From Caulobacteraceae bacterium (lineage in GTDB: Bacteria > Pseudomonadota > Alphaproteobacteria > Caulobacterales > Caulobacteraceae): a DNA stretch of 64,000 nt. The notes below the pieces were generated by a model. That model was given only the letters and a program-made list of their open reading frames with translations. It searched no databases and was not told the DNA's origin. Shown here piece by piece: positions 10,436-21,397 of the stretch (position 1 is its first letter; each line of letters opens with the position of its first letter). The translations under genes and the position numbers were made by a program. Location of the stretch: NCBI GenBank assembly GCA_019746095.1, contig JAIESL010000057.1, positions 1 to 64,000 on the forward strand. Direction: 5' to 3'.

Positions 10436-11131
10436 ATGAGGAAGGCCATGACTGCCCGCCCCTCGCCCGCCGACCAGATGCGACTGCCGTTGCAGCGTGA
10501 CCTGCCCGACGGAGCAGAGGGCTTCGTTGTGTCCGACTGCAACCGGGCGGCGGTCGAGGCGCTGGCGGACTGGCCCAATCTGATTGGCGGCGTCATGGCG
10601 ATCTGCGGACCGGCGGGCTGCGGCAAGAGCCGGCTGGGGCAGATCTGGGCCGAGCGGGTCGGGGCGGTGGCCGTCCAGGGTGCCGAGGCAGCGCTGATCG
10701 ATCCGATGGAGCTGGACGGACGGCCGGTGCTGCTGGACCCGGCGCGGGACGTCGACGAGGAGACCCTGTTCCACCTGATCAACCTGGCCCAGGCACCGGG
10801 CGGAGCCCTGTTGCTGGTCGCACGATCGGCGCCGTCGAGCTGGGACGCCACCCTGCCCGACCTGCGCTCGCGGCTGGACGCGGTCATAAGTGTTCCGGTG
10901 GAGGTTCCCGACGACGCCGTCCTGTCGGCCATGCTGGAGGCCCGGTTCGCCGAGCGCGGCATCCGTCCGCAGAAGGATGTGGTGCCCTATCTGCTGAGAC
11001 GGATCGACCGGTCAGCCGCCGCCGCCGCGGAGGTCGTGGAACGGCTGGATGCGATGCACAGGCCGGTGACCCGGGCGCTGGCACGGCAGGTGGTCGAGGG
11101 GGCTGAGCCGAGCGGGGAGCTGTTTGATTAG
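10436..11131 (+). CDS. hdaA: DnaA-related regulatory ATPase (Hda/HdaA family)
   Basis: Short DnaA AAA+ homologue; 'CGPAGCGKSRLGQIW' P-loop; N-terminal 'QMRLPL' beta-clamp-binding-like motif; no DNA-binding domain IV. Confidence 0.8.
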   Translation: MRKAMTARPSPADQMRLPLQRDLPDGAEGFVVSDCNRAAVEALADWPNLIGGVMAICGPAGCGKSRLGQIWAERVGAVAVQGAEAALIDPMELDGRPVLLDPARDVDEETLFHLINLAQAPGGALLLVARSAPSSWDATLPDLRSRLDAVISVPVEVPDDAVLSAMLEARFAERGIRPQKDVVPYLLRRIDRSAAAAAEVVERLDAMHRPVTRALARQVVEGAEPSGELFD

Positions 11132-11155
11132 ACTTCCTTGTCCGCCGTTCACCCC

Positions 11156-11288
11156 CGTCATCCTCGGGCTTGACCCCAGGATCAGACGTTGGGGTCGCTG
11201 GATATCCGGGACGGCCCTCGGGACGTTGCCCCATCGTGACGACGCCGCACCGGACAGTCTGATCCTCGGGTCAAGCCCGAGGATGACG
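11156..11288. repeat. REP/BIME-like inverted repeat pair
   Basis: CGTCATCCTCGGGCTTGACCCCAGGATCAGAC (11156-11187) is complementary, 31 of 32 positions, to GTCTGATCCTCGGGTCAAGCCCGAGGATGACG (11257-11288). Confidence 0.9.
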
Positions 11289-11338
11289 GCCTGGAGATTG
11301 GCTGTTGGCAACAAGGCTCGGCGGCGCGGGGCCCCTCC

Positions 11339-11379
11339 ACCACGCTTCGCGTGGTCCCCCTCCCCGCGCAGCGGGGAGG
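11339..11379. repeat. tandem short hairpins in the convergent hdaA/gatB intergenic region
   Basis: ACCACGC-TTC-GCGTGGT (11339-11355) and CCTCCCCGC-GCA-GCGGGGAGG (11359-11379). Confidence 0.85.
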
Positions 11380-11395
11380 AGACGCCGAGCGAGCC

Positions 11396-12901
11396 CTAAA
11401 GCCCCAGCTTGGCCTTCAGGATGTCATTGACGGCGGCCGGGTTGGCCTTGCCGCCGGTGGCCTTCATGACCTGGCCGACGAACCAGCCGAGGGACTGGGG
11501 CTTTTCGGCGACGGCGGCAGCCTTGTCGGGATTGGCGGCGATGATCTCGTCGATTGCCTTTTCGATCGCGCCGGTGTCGGTGACCTGCTTCAGACCGTGC
11601 TTTTCGACGACCTCGGCGGGCGAGCCCTCGCCGTTCCAGACGTGGTCGAAGACCTCCTTGGCAATCTTGGAGGAGATGACATTGGTCTCGATCAGCTCGA
11701 CCAGCTGGGCGACGTGGGCGGCCGGTAGTGGGTTCTCGCTGAAGTCCTTGCCGTCGGCGGCCAGGCGGGCGGAGACCTCATTGGTCACCCAGTTGGACAC
11801 CAGTTTCGCATCACGCCCCCTGGCGGCGGCTTCGAAATAGTCGGCCTTGGCCTGTTCCGAGATCAGCACCACGGCATCGTATTGCGACAGGCCATAGTCG
11901 GCCATCAGGCGGCGGCGCTTGGCGTCCGGCAGTTCCGGCAGATGGGCCTTGATGTCGTCGATCCAGGCCTGCTCCAGCTCCAGCGGCAGCAGGTCGGGGT
12001 CGGGGAAGTAGCGATAGTCCATCGCCTCTTCCTTGGACCGCATCGAGCGGGTCTCGCCGGCCGTCGGGTCATAGAGGCGGGTCTCCTGGGTGACGGAGCC
12101 GCCGTCCTCGAGGATCTCGATCTGGCGCCGGGCCTCATAGTTGATGGCCTGGGAGATGAAGCGGAAGGAGTTGACGTTCTTGATCTCGCAGCGCGTGCCC
12201 AGGTGGCTGAAGTCGCCGGTCGCCTTGTATTTGGCGTACTGGCCCTCGCGGCAGACCGAGACGTTCACGTCGGCCCGCAGATTGCCCTTCTCCATGTCGC
12301 CGTCACAGGTGCCCAGATAGATCAGGATGGTTCTGATCTTCTTGACGTAAGCCACGGCTTCTTCAGGAGAACGAATGTCCGGACGCGACACGATCTCCAT
12401 CAGGGCCGTGCCTGCGCGATTCAGGTCGACGTAGGATTCAGTCGGCGACAGGTCGTGGATCAGCTTGCCCGCGTCCTGCTCCAGATGCAGGCGCTCGATA
12501 CCGACGTTGAAGAAGGAGCCGTCCTCGGCCTCGACCTCAACGACGCCCTCGCCAACGATGGGGAAATAGAGCTGGCTGATCTGATAGCCGGTCGGCAGGT
12601 CGGGGTAGAAATAGTTCTTCCGGTCAAACTGGCTGCGCCTGTTGATCTGCGCATTGAGGCCCAGGCCGGTGCGCACGGCCTGTTCGACGCAGTATCTGTT
12701 CAGCGTCGGCAGCATGCCCGGGAAGCCCGCGTCGACCAGCGACACCTGCTCGTTCGGCCCGGCGCCGAAGCCGACGGCCGCGCCCGAGAACAGCTTGGCC
12801 TTCGAGGCCACCTGGGCGTGGATTTCAAGGCCCATGACGATTTCCCAGGCGCCGGTGCGGCCCTGGATGAGTTTGGAAGGGGTGGTGGCTGTGTCAGTCA
12901 T
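11396..12901 (-). CDS. gatB: aspartyl/glutamyl-tRNA amidotransferase subunit B
   Basis: '[13 protein letters not shown]', '[15 protein letters not shown]', '[21 protein letters not shown]'; C-terminal YqeY-like tail. Confidence 0.97.
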   Translation of the reverse strand: MTDTATTPSKLIQGRTGAWEIVMGLEIHAQVASKAKLFSGAAVGFGAGPNEQVSLVDAGFPGMLPTLNRYCVEQAVRTGLGLNAQINRRSQFDRKNYFYPDLPTGYQISQLYFPIVGEGVVEVEAEDGSFFNVGIERLHLEQDAGKLIHDLSPTESYVDLNRAGTALMEIVSRPDIRSPEEAVAYVKKIRTILIYLGTCDGDMEKGNLRADVNVSVCREGQYAKYKATGDFSHLGTRCEIKNVNSFRFISQAINYEARRQIEILEDGGSVTQETRLYDPTAGETRSMRSKEEAMDYRYFPDPDLLPLELEQAWIDDIKAHLPELPDAKRRRLMADYGLSQYDAVVLISEQAKADYFEAAARGRDAKLVSNWVTNEVSARLAADGKDFSENPLPAAHVAQLVELIETNVISSKIAKEVFDHVWNGEGSPAEVVEKHGLKQVTDTGAIEKAIDEIIAANPDKAAAVAEKPQSLGWFVGQVMKATGGKANPAAVNDILKAKLGL

Positions 12902-12998
12902 GGCCCTGTCCTAGCGTCCAGTCAGCCGCGAGGAAAGTTCCGGTCTTGAGAGCGTCACGAAAAGCCGCTTAGCTGGCCGCTCAAATCAGGAAAAACAC

Positions 12999-13325
12999 AT
13001 GCCCAAACTCGCTGCCGCCCTCGCCTCGATCGCCCTCGCCGCCGTCGCGGGCACCGCCCTGGCCCAGACCCAGACGCCGCCCCCGGCCGCACCGGCTCCG
13101 GCCACCGCCCGTCCGACCATCGCCAGCCCGATCAAGGATCTGATCGCCAACAGCCAGACCCGCGCGGTGCTTGAGAAGCATCTGCCCGGCGTGTCGCAAC
13201 ACCCCGCCCTGCCGCAGTTCCAGAACATGACCCTGGCCCAGGTGGCTCCGGTTTCCCAAGGGGCCGTTACGCCGGAGATCATCGCCGCGATCGACGCAGA
13301 CCTGAAAGCCCTGCCGGCCGCCTAG
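12999..13325 (+). CDS. small secreted hypothetical protein
   Basis: 108 aa with signal peptide MPKLAAALASIALAAVAGTALAQ. Confidence 0.7.
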   Translation: MPKLAAALASIALAAVAGTALAQTQTPPPAAPAPATARPTIASPIKDLIANSQTRAVLEKHLPGVSQHPALPQFQNMTLAQVAPVSQGAVTPEIIAAIDADLKALPAA

Positions 13326-13335
13326 GACTTCCGAT

Positions 13336-13359
13336 TCCCTCTCCCTGACGGGAGAGGGA
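13336..13359 (+). terminator. intrinsic-terminator-like hairpin
   Basis: TCCCTCTCCC-TGAC-GGGAGAGGGA, perfect 10-bp stem, directly after the stop at 13325; weak T tract. Confidence 0.6.
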
Positions 13360-13613
13360 TCCCTTCCTGACCATGACGTTTCCGGCCGGGACACAAGTCC
13401 GGCCGCCTGTTGCCGCTTGCTCGCGACCCGGAACGGCCTTGCCATGTCCCGCGCAATGACGGGGTCCCTCGGCGCAGCCCGGGACGGGTTCCTTGACCCC
13501 AGCCGGACCGGGCCGGTGCATGGCGCATTTGGTCGCATTGCCGCACCGGGAAAACACGGTCGAGACTCCGCGGACAGTTCCTCAACCCGATCCGGTCCGG
13601 AGACAGCCGCCAG

Positions 13614-15212
13614 ATGACCCGAAGCCCTCGTTCGCTTGCCGTTTCCGTGGCCGTCCTGGCCGCTGCCCTGACCCTCACCCTGCCGGGTGCCGCAGCCGCC
13701 CAGGCCGCAGCGGTGCCGGTGCGGACCGTGAGTTTTGCCGACACTCCGGGCGAGGCCCGCGGAACCCTGGTCCTGCCCCTGGGATCGGCCGGCGATCTGG
13801 CGGGCCGTGGCAGCGGGCTCGACGAGGGGACAAGGCTCGCTGTCGAACGGGCTATCGCCTCGGCGGACTTCAGCTTCCGTGCGCGCCAGACCCTGACGCT
13901 GCGTGGCATCGGCAGCTGGGACCGGATTCTGCTGGTCGGTGTCGGAGACGGCTCGAACGCGGATGAAACCCAATGGGCCGGCGCCGTCGCGGGGCGGACA
14001 CTGCTGGGCGAAGACGGCCCAGTCACCGTCCTCGCCGGCGGCCTTCCGGCCGGGCGGGCGGCCGCCTTCGCGACGGGGATGGGCATCGGCCACTACCGTT
14101 CCGATCTTTACAGCAGCACCCGGACCGGGGCGGCTCCGGCCGGCTCCCTGACCGTGGTGACCGACCAGGGTGCCGCGGCGCGCACGGAGTTCGAAGGACG
14201 TGGGGCAGGCCTTGTCGCGGCCATGACCTGGACCCGCGACATCAGCAATGAGCCGGCCAATGTGGTGTACCCGGAGACCTTCGTCGAACGCACCCGGACG
14301 GCCTTCGCCGGCCTTCGCGGGGTAACGATCGAGGTTCTGGATGTCCCGGCCATGGAGCGGCTGGGCATGGGCGCGCTGCTGGGTGTCGGACGGGGTTCGG
14401 AACGTCCGCCGCGGCTGCTGGTCGTGCGCTATCGCGGGGCCGGCGCGCCCGAGGGCGGCCCCATCGCCCTGGTCGGCAAGGGGATCACCTTCGACAGCGG
14501 CGGCATCTCGATCAAGCCCTCCGCCAATATGGGCAATATGAAGATGGACATGTCCGGGGCCGCCGCCGTGGTCGGCACCACCCTGGCCCTCGCCCGGTCA
14601 GGCGCGCCGGTCAATGTGGTGGCTGTGGCCGCCCTGGCCGAGAACATGCCCGACGGGGCCGCCATCCGCCCCGGCGACGTCCTGACGGCCATGAACGGCA
14701 AGACCATCGAGATCATCTCGACCGATGCCGAGGGCCGACTGGTCCTCGCCGATGCCTTCGTCTGGATTGAGCGCAACCTGAACCCGTCGGCGGTGGTGGA
14801 TGTCGCCACCTTGACCGGAGCGGTCGGCGGGGCCCTGGGCGATGACTATGCCGGCCTGTTCAGCCGCCACGACGCCCTGGCGGACCAGATCGAGGCCGCC
14901 GCCGACGCCACCGGCGAGGATGTCTGGCGCCTGCCCCTCCACCCCAGCTATGCGCAGGATACGGCTTCCACCATCGCCGACATCAAGAACTCGGGCGAAG
15001 GCGGGGCGGGGGCCGGGACCGGCGCCTGGTTCCTCGGCGAATTCCTCAGCCGCGACATCCCCTGGGCCCATCTGGACATCGCCAACATGGCCTATGGCGG
15101 GCCCAGCGACTGGAAGCCCGCCGGTTCGGCCGGCTATGGCGTAAGGCTGCTGGAACAGTTCGTCCGCGACTTCACCCCGGTCGCCCGGGGACCCGGCAAC
15201 GCGGGGCACTGA
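13614..15212 (+). CDS. secreted leucyl aminopeptidase (peptidase family M17)
   Basis: Signal peptide; 'VGKGITFDSGGISIKPSANMGNMKMDMSGAAAV', 'NTDAEGR'-like 'STDAEGRLVLADA', 'ATLTGA'. Confidence 0.92.
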   Translation: MTRSPRSLAVSVAVLAAALTLTLPGAAAAQAAAVPVRTVSFADTPGEARGTLVLPLGSAGDLAGRGSGLDEGTRLAVERAIASADFSFRARQTLTLRGIGSWDRILLVGVGDGSNADETQWAGAVAGRTLLGEDGPVTVLAGGLPAGRAAAFATGMGIGHYRSDLYSSTRTGAAPAGSLTVVTDQGAAARTEFEGRGAGLVAAMTWTRDISNEPANVVYPETFVERTRTAFAGLRGVTIEVLDVPAMERLGMGALLGVGRGSERPPRLLVVRYRGAGAPEGGPIALVGKGITFDSGGISIKPSANMGNMKMDMSGAAAVVGTTLALARSGAPVNVVAVAALAENMPDGAAIRPGDVLTAMNGKTIEIISTDAEGRLVLADAFVWIERNLNPSAVVDVATLTGAVGGALGDDYAGLFSRHDALADQIEAAADATGEDVWRLPLHPSYAQDTASTIADIKNSGEGGAGAGTGAWFLGEFLSRDIPWAHLDIANMAYGGPSDWKPAGSAGYGVRLLEQFVRDFTPVARGPGNAGH

Positions 15213-15242
15213 AGCCCTCGACGCCCGCGAGAAACGGAGTCG

Positions 15243-16721
15243 CTACCACCACTTCTCCGGCCGGGCCACAAACCCGGCCGCGTCTTCCAGCGCGCTGGCG
15301 ACCTGGAAGACCGTCGCCTCGTCCAGCGCCTTGCCGATGACCTGAAGACCCAGCGGCAAACCGCCCTTGTCGAGGCCGGCGGGGACCGAAATGCCCGGCA
15401 GGCCGGCGAGGTTGGCGGTGACGGTGAAGATGTCGTTCAGGTACATCTGCAGCGGATCGATCTGCTTGTCGCCGAGAGCGAAGGCCGCCGATGGCGTGGA
15501 AGGCGTCAGGATGGCGTCCACCCGGTCCCAGACGGCGTCGAAATCCATGGCGATGCGGCGGCGGACCTTGAGGGCGCGGACATAGTAGGCGTCATAGAAG
15601 CCGGCCGAGAGGACATAGGCCCCGATGGTCAGGCGGCGCTGGACCTCCTTGCCGAAACCTTCGGCGCGGCTGGTCTCATAGAGGTCCGCAAGGCTGGTCG
15701 TGCCCTCGGCGCGGTGGCCGAAACGCATGCCGTCGTAGCGGGCCAGGTTGGACGAGGCCTCGGCCGGGGCGATGATGTAATAGGCCGGCAGGGCGTATCT
15801 GGTGTGCGGCAGGCTGATCTCGACGATCTCGGCCCCGCCGGCCTTGAGCCAGGCCACGCCCTGGTCCCACAGGGCCTGGATCTCGGCAGGCATGCCGTCG
15901 ACGACATATTCCTTGGGCACGCCGATGCGCAGACCCTTGACGCCCTTGTTCAGGGACCGGGTCCAGTCGGGCGTCTCGACGTCGAGGCTGGTGGCGTCCT
16001 TCGCATCCCAGGAGCACATCGAGCGCAGCAGGATGGCGGCGTCCTCGACCGTCTTGGTGATCGGGCCGGCCTGGTCCAGCGAACTGGCGAAGGCGACCAT
16101 GCCGAAGCGGCTGGCGCGGCCGTAGGTGGGCTTGATCCCGACCGTGCCGGTGAAGGCCGCAGGCTGGCGGATCGAGCCGCCGGTATCGGAGGCGGTGGCG
16201 GCGAGGCAGAGGTCGCCGGCGACGGCCGAAGCCGAGCCGCCGGAACTACCGCCAGGCGTCAGGTCTGCGTTGGATGTCGTTGATTTCCATGGATTCACGA
16301 CCGGGCCGAACGCCGAGGTCTCGTTGGACGAGCCCATGGCGAACTCGTCCATGTTGAGCTTGCCCAGCATGACCGCGCCGTCGCGCCACAGATTGGCGGT
16401 GACGGTGGACTCATAGGGCGGGACGAAGCCGCGCAGCATGTTCGAGCCGGCGGTGGTCTGGACGCCGTCGGTGCAGAACAGGTCCTTGATCCCCAGCGGC
16501 GCGCCTTCAAGAGCACCGCCCTCGCCCTTCGCCAGCCGGGCGTCGGAGGCGCGGGCCATGGCGAGGGCCTTGTCCGTGGTCTGGACCACGAAGGCGTTCA
16601 GGCGCGGATTGGCGGCGTCGATATTGGCGACGAAGGCCCGGGTGATTTCCTCGGACGAGAAGTCGCGGGCCTTGAGGCCATCCAGGGCGGCCTTGAGCGT
16701 GAGTTTGGTCAGGTCGGACAT
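15243..16721 (-). CDS. gatA: glutamyl-tRNA(Gln) amidotransferase subunit A
   Basis: Amidase signature '[46 protein letters not shown]'. Confidence 0.97.
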   Translation of the reverse strand: MSDLTKLTLKAALDGLKARDFSSEEITRAFVANIDAANPRLNAFVVQTTDKALAMARASDARLAKGEGGALEGAPLGIKDLFCTDGVQTTAGSNMLRGFVPPYESTVTANLWRDGAVMLGKLNMDEFAMGSSNETSAFGPVVNPWKSTTSNADLTPGGSSGGSASAVAGDLCLAATASDTGGSIRQPAAFTGTVGIKPTYGRASRFGMVAFASSLDQAGPITKTVEDAAILLRSMCSWDAKDATSLDVETPDWTRSLNKGVKGLRIGVPKEYVVDGMPAEIQALWDQGVAWLKAGGAEIVEISLPHTRYALPAYYIIAPAEASSNLARYDGMRFGHRAEGTTSLADLYETSRAEGFGKEVQRRLTIGAYVLSAGFYDAYYVRALKVRRRIAMDFDAVWDRVDAILTPSTPSAAFALGDKQIDPLQMYLNDIFTVTANLAGLPGISVPAGLDKGGLPLGLQVIGKALDEATVFQVASALEDAAGFVARPEKWW

Positions 16722-16722
16722 G

Positions 16723-17010
16723 CTATTCGACCACCTTGGGCACGACGAAGAAGCCGTCGGCGGCGCGCGGGGCGTTGCCGAGGACGTCAGCGACCTTGTC
16801 TCCGTCGGTGACCACGTCGTCGCGCAGGCGCATCGGCTGGGCCACGTTGGAGGTCATGGGCTCGACGCCGGCGACGTCGACCTCATTGAGCTGTTCGATC
16901 CAGGCGAGGATGCCGTTCAGCTCGGCGGCGAGCGGCTCCAGCCGGTCTTCCGGGGTCTTGATACGGGCGAGGTGCGCCACACGGCGCACGGTCGCGGCGT
17001 CGATGGCCAT
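16723..17010 (-). CDS. gatC: aspartyl/glutamyl-tRNA amidotransferase subunit C
   Basis: [17 protein letters not shown]...[23 protein letters not shown]; upstream of gatA. Confidence 0.95.
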   Translation of the reverse strand: MAIDAATVRRVAHLARIKTPEDRLEPLAAELNGILAWIEQLNEVDVAGVEPMTSNVAQPMRLRDDVVTDGDKVADVLGNAPRAADGFFVVPKVVE

Positions 17011-17081
17011 GCGGCCCTCCAATGCGAAACCAGAACGCGCGGGATTAGCGTTCCAGCCCCGGTTTCACAAGGATTCTGACG

Positions 17082-17600
17082 CTACTGTGCGGGTGTGACC
17101 GTCACAGTGGCCGGGACAGCGCCATCCGCGCCCTGCGCCCAGCCGACAATGATGCGCCGGGTGCGGCTGCCGATATTGCCGGTGGCCTCGTCCATGGTGC
17201 GCTCATTGATCTCCAGGTCGACCCGGCCCGGTGCCTCGGAGAGGACGCGGTATTCGAGGAAATCGCCGATGCGGAAGACCCGCCAGCCCTCGGCCGGTGA
17301 ATCGAAGAAGGCCACATGGGTGTAGAGGCCGTTCATGGCGGGATCGCCGCCAGCCGTCCCGAACAGTTTGACCGTGCTGTCCCCCTGACGGGTGAGTTCG
17401 GTCAATTCGACCACGGCGGCAGCCCATTGCTGGCCCTCGGTGGCGTCGGGCTGAAGCGTTGCGGCCGGGCCGGCAGCGGTCAGGGGGGCGGCAGGTGCCG
17501 GGGCCGCCTGTTCGGCGTGAATGGCGACCTTGCGGCTCTCGACCTGCGCATCGCATGCGGCAAGTCCAAGAAAGGCGACCAGGAAGGTGACTGGCTTCAT
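17082..17600 (-). CDS. putative lipoprotein of unknown function
   Basis: MKPVTFLVAFLGLAACDAQ lipobox; in-frame alternative start at 17615. Confidence 0.7.
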   Translation of the reverse strand: MKPVTFLVAFLGLAACDAQVESRKVAIHAEQAAPAPAAPLTAAGPAATLQPDATEGQQWAAAVVELTELTRQGDSTVKLFGTAGGDPAMNGLYTHVAFFDSPAEGWRVFRIGDFLEYRVLSEAPGRVDLEINERTMDEATGNIGSRTRRIIVGWAQGADGAVPATVTVTPAQ

Positions 17601-17672
17601 CGGAGGTTTCCCCATCAACGATACGCCACCTTGCACTTTGACAGGGCGGCCCGCCAGTCCTACCGCCACAGC

Positions 17673-18137
17673 GTGACAGTTCTATCGCTCGAAGATCTCG
17701 CCGCCTCCACCCTGCCTGGCACGCCCTGGCTGGGGCTGGACCTCGGCGAGAAGACCATCGGCGTGGCCGTAAGCGACACGACGCGGATGATCGCCAGCCC
17801 GCTGTCGCTGGTCCGCAAGACGAAATTCACTGACGACGCCCATGCGGTGCTCAAGCTGATGGACGGGCGCAAGGCGTCCGGGCTGGTCATCGGCCTGCCG
17901 CTGAACATGGACGGGACCGAAGGGCCACGGGCCCAGTCGTGCCGGGCCTTCGCCCGCAATCTCCAGCGCATCCGCGCCGTGCCCTGCGCCTTCCAGGACG
18001 AGCGGCTGTCGACCAGCGCGGTCGAGCGATTCCTGATCGAGGAACTGGACCTCAACCGCAAGCGCCGCGCCAATGTGGTTGATCGCACCGCCGCCGCCTG
18101 GATCCTGCAGGGCGCGCTGGACCGGCTCAGGGCATGA
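17673..18137 (+). CDS. ruvX: putative pre-16S rRNA nuclease (RuvX/YqgF)
   Basis: GTG start; 'WLGLDLGEKTIGVAVSDTTRMIASPL', 'VIGLPLNMDGTEGPRAQ', 'DERLSTSAVERFL'. Confidence 0.93.
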   Translation: MTVLSLEDLAASTLPGTPWLGLDLGEKTIGVAVSDTTRMIASPLSLVRKTKFTDDAHAVLKLMDGRKASGLVIGLPLNMDGTEGPRAQSCRAFARNLQRIRAVPCAFQDERLSTSAVERFLIEELDLNRKRRANVVDRTAAAWILQGALDRLRA

Positions 18138-19054
18138 CCGCCCTGCTCACCGGCATTGTCCCGGTCTTCGCCATGATCGCCCTCGGCTGGGGGCTGAAAT
18201 GGCGGACCTTCCTGGACGATGACGGCTGGAGAGCGGTCGAGCGGCTGACCTATTTCGCCTTCTATCCGGCCTTTCTGATCCCGGCGGTCTGGCGCGCGGA
18301 CTTCGCCGGCGGCGCGGCCGGGCCGGTGGCCCTGGCAACCGTGGCCGTCGCCCTGACCGTGGCCCTGCTGACGGTGCTGGCCAAGCCGATGCTGCGGATT
18401 ACCGATCCCGCCTTCACCAGCGTCTTCCAGGGTGTGATCCGTTGGAACGGCTTCGTCTTCCTGCCGGTCGCCGGCGCCGTATTCGGCGAACAGGGACTGG
18501 GGATTGCGGCCGTGGCCTTCGGGGTGCTGGCACCGGCCCTGAATGTGGTCTGTGTGCTGGTCCTGGCGCGGTGGGGTGCAGGCCAGGGCGGAGGCTGGCG
18601 GCTGGCCGTTTCGTCGCTCGCCCGCAATCCGATCATCTGGGCGTGCGGAACCGGTGCGGCGCTCAATCTTACCGGCGTGCCCAGGCCCGATCTTCTGATG
18701 GGGGTGTTCGACCTTATGGGGCCCGGCGCGATCGCCCTGGGTCTGATTACGGCCGGGGCAGGCCTTAGCTTCCGCTATGCGGCGTCGCGCCCGGTGTTGA
18801 TGCTGACGGTGACGGTGATCAAGCTGGTCATCCTGCCGTTGGGGATGTTCTGGCTGGCCGGGGTGCTGGGCGGTGACCGGATGGCGCAGGGGCTGGCCCT
18901 GCTGGCCGGGGCCTCGCCGGGGGCCGCGGCCAGCTATGTCATGGCGCGGCAGATGGGCGGCGACGCGCCCCTGATGGCAGGGGTCGTGGCCCTGACCACG
19001 GTGGTCAGCGCCTTCACCATTCCGATCCTGCTGGCACTGCTCGGCTATATCTGA
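18134..19054 (+). CDS. AEC family transporter
   Basis: Multiple hydrophobic segments, auxin efflux carrier-like; '[51 protein letters not shown]'. Confidence 0.87.
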   Translation: MTALLTGIVPVFAMIALGWGLKWRTFLDDDGWRAVERLTYFAFYPAFLIPAVWRADFAGGAAGPVALATVAVALTVALLTVLAKPMLRITDPAFTSVFQGVIRWNGFVFLPVAGAVFGEQGLGIAAVAFGVLAPALNVVCVLVLARWGAGQGGGWRLAVSSLARNPIIWACGTGAALNLTGVPRPDLLMGVFDLMGPGAIALGLITAGAGLSFRYAASRPVLMLTVTVIKLVILPLGMFWLAGVLGGDRMAQGLALLAGASPGAAASYVMARQMGGDAPLMAGVVALTTVVSAFTIPILLALLGYI

Positions 19055-19116
19055 GCACAGGAACTCGGCACGGACGGCTTCCGTTCCGCCGCACACGGCC
19101 CTATAGGCGGGCCTCG

Positions 19117-20100
19117 ATGAGCCAGGCTGCCGCACTCACCGATCTGATTCTCGAGCGGCTGGCGCCGTTCCCGCGCAGCCATTTCCTGTCCGCCGGCGAT
19201 CTCAACGCCGCGACCACCCCGCCCCTGCTCGACCTGGCCGACGCCTTCGTCGACTTCAATCGCCAGTCCTCGAAGTCATTGGACCTGATGCGCGGGCGCA
19301 CGGTCATGAACCTGTTCTTCGAGAATTCGACCCGGACCAGCGCCTCGTTCGAGATCGCCGCCAAGCGTCTGGGGGCCGATGTGACGGCCCTGTCGCCCCG
19401 CACCTCCTCCACCGCCAAGGGCGAGACCCTGATCGACACCGCGGCGACGCTGAACGCCATGAAGCCGGATGTGCTGGTGGTGCGCCACGGAGCCTCAGGC
19501 GCCGCGGCCCTGCTGGCGCAGAAGGTCGGCTGCGCGGTGGTCAATGCGGGCGACGGTCGGCATGAGCATCCGACCCAGGCCCTGCTCGACCTGTTGAGCC
19601 TGCGCCGGGCGTTCGGCGATGTCGGCGGGCTGACGGTCGCCATCTGCGGCGACATCGCCCACAGCCGGGTGGCGCGGTCCAATGTCTCGATGCTGTCGAT
19701 GATGGGCGCACGGGTGCGGCTGATCGGGCCGCCGACCCTGGTGCCCGGCGACGCCGATCGCTGGGGCTGCGAGGTCTTCCACGACATGCGCGAAGGCCTG
19801 CGAGGCTGCGACGTCGTGATGATGCTGCGCCTGCAGCTCGAACGGATGGAGGGCGCACTGGTGCCCTCGACCCGGGAGTATTTCCGCTTCTGGGGACTGG
19901 ACCGAGAGAAGCTGTCCTGGGCTAATCCGGGTGCCAAGGTGATGCATCCCGGGCCGATGAACCGCGGGGTCGAGATCGACTCTGATGTGGCCGACGATCT
20001 GACCGTCTCCCTGATCCAGGACCAGGTCGAGATGGGTGTTGCGGCACGGATGGCCGTGCTGGCCGCCCTGTCGGCGCGGCTGGATGGAGCGACGTCATGA
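19117..20100 (+). CDS. pyrB: aspartate carbamoyltransferase catalytic subunit
   Basis: '[22 protein letters not shown]', '[15 protein letters not shown]', '[14 protein letters not shown]'. Confidence 0.97.
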   Translation: MSQAAALTDLILERLAPFPRSHFLSAGDLNAATTPPLLDLADAFVDFNRQSSKSLDLMRGRTVMNLFFENSTRTSASFEIAAKRLGADVTALSPRTSSTAKGETLIDTAATLNAMKPDVLVVRHGASGAAALLAQKVGCAVVNAGDGRHEHPTQALLDLLSLRRAFGDVGGLTVAICGDIAHSRVARSNVSMLSMMGARVRLIGPPTLVPGDADRWGCEVFHDMREGLRGCDVVMMLRLQLERMEGALVPSTREYFRFWGLDREKLSWANPGAKVMHPGPMNRGVEIDSDVADDLTVSLIQDQVEMGVAARMAVLAALSARLDGATS

Positions 20101-21383
20101 GTGCGATCGCCATCCTGAACGCACGTCTGCTGGACCCCGCGACCGACTATGACGGTCCCGGCGCGGTGCTGGTCGAGGACGGGCGGATTACGGAAGTCAT
20201 CCGCGGCGGCGGCGCGGTCGCTCCGGCGGGGGTCACGGTCATCGACGCCGGCGGCCTGTGCCTGTCACCCGGCCTGATCGATATCCGGGTCAAGACCGGT
20301 GAGCCCGGTGCCGAGCCCAAGGAGACGCTGAAGTCCGCCAGCCTGTCCGCCGCAGCCGGCGGGGTCACCACCATCGTCATCCAGCCGGACACCGATCCGG
20401 CCATCGACGACCCGGCGATGATTGAATTCATCCTGCGGCGCGGCGCGGCGCTGGAACTGGTCAATGTGCGCGCGGCGGGTGCGGCGACCAAGGCCCGCGA
20501 CGGTGTCCACATGGCCGAAATCGGCCTGATGGACGAGGCCGGCGCGCTGTATTTCACCGACGTCGACCGGGTCATCGCCAACACCCGCACCCTGCAGCGG
20601 GTGATGAGCTATGCGGCAGCCTTCAATGCCCTGATCTCGTGCCGTCCGGCCGATCCCTGGCTGAGTGAAGGGGCCGTGGCCACCTCCGGCGAACTGGCCA
20701 CCCGGCTGGGCCTGGCCTCGGCGCCCGCCATTGCCGAACGGATCCAGCTGGAACGCGATCTGGCGCTGGTCGAGCAGACCGGCGCGCGCTTCCTCGTGGA
20801 CCAGATTTCCACCGAAGGCGCCCTGGCGACCCTGGCACGGGCCCGGGCCAAGGGGCTGGAGGTCGCCGCCTCGGTGTCGATCAACCACCTGTGCTTCAAC
20901 GAGATCGACATCGGCGACTATCGGACCTTCTACCGGCTCGATCCGCCGCTCCGGCCCGAGAGCGACCGGCAGGCGCTGATCGAGGCGGTGCGCGACGGTT
21001 TGATCGACGCCATCACCTCGGCCCACGCTCCCGCCCCCGCCGAGGACAAGCGTCGGCCCTTCGCCGAGGCGACGCCGGGCGCAGTCGGGCTCGAGACCCT
21101 GCTGCCGGCGTCCCTGACGCTGCATCATGAGGACGGGCTGGAACTGCTCGACATCCTGCGACCCCTGACCCAGGGACCCGCGGCCCTGCTGGGGCTGGAC
21201 GCCGGTGTTCTGTCCGTCGGAGCCCCGGCGGACCTGATCCTGTTTGACGCCGGCGCACCGGTGGTGGTCGATGCCGGCGCGCTGAAGTCCAAGTCCAAGA
21301 ACTCGCCGTTCGACGGCCGGCGATTGCAGGGCAAGGTCTTGCTCACCATCGTCGGCGGACGCATCGTCCACGACACACGTTAA
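20097..21383 (+). CDS. dihydroorotase-like protein, probably non-catalytic (PyrC'/PyrX type)
   Basis: Dihydroorotase fold motifs (GEPGxExKETL..[31 protein letters not shown]) but the metal-binding HxH is replaced by R-V-K; 4-nt overlap with pyrB. Confidence 0.88.
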   Translation: MSAIAILNARLLDPATDYDGPGAVLVEDGRITEVIRGGGAVAPAGVTVIDAGGLCLSPGLIDIRVKTGEPGAEPKETLKSASLSAAAGGVTTIVIQPDTDPAIDDPAMIEFILRRGAALELVNVRAAGAATKARDGVHMAEIGLMDEAGALYFTDVDRVIANTRTLQRVMSYAAAFNALISCRPADPWLSEGAVATSGELATRLGLASAPAIAERIQLERDLALVEQTGARFLVDQISTEGALATLARARAKGLEVAASVSINHLCFNEIDIGDYRTFYRLDPPLRPESDRQALIEAVRDGLIDAITSAHAPAPAEDKRRPFAEATPGAVGLETLLPASLTLHHEDGLELLDILRPLTQGPAALLGLDAGVLSVGAPADLILFDAGAPVVVDAGALKSKSKNSPFDGRRLQGKVLLTIVGGRIVHDTR

Positions 21384-21397
21384 GAGGGACGAATCAC

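Noticed and set aside
13360-13613. Small ORFs in the spacer before the M17 aminopeptidase
   Set aside because: No motif or plausible start context; conflicting frames on both strands.
17660-19135. 491-aa minus-strand ORF opposite ruvX and the AEC transporter
   Set aside because: Overlaps two recognisable genes; R/Q/G/H-rich with no family signature.
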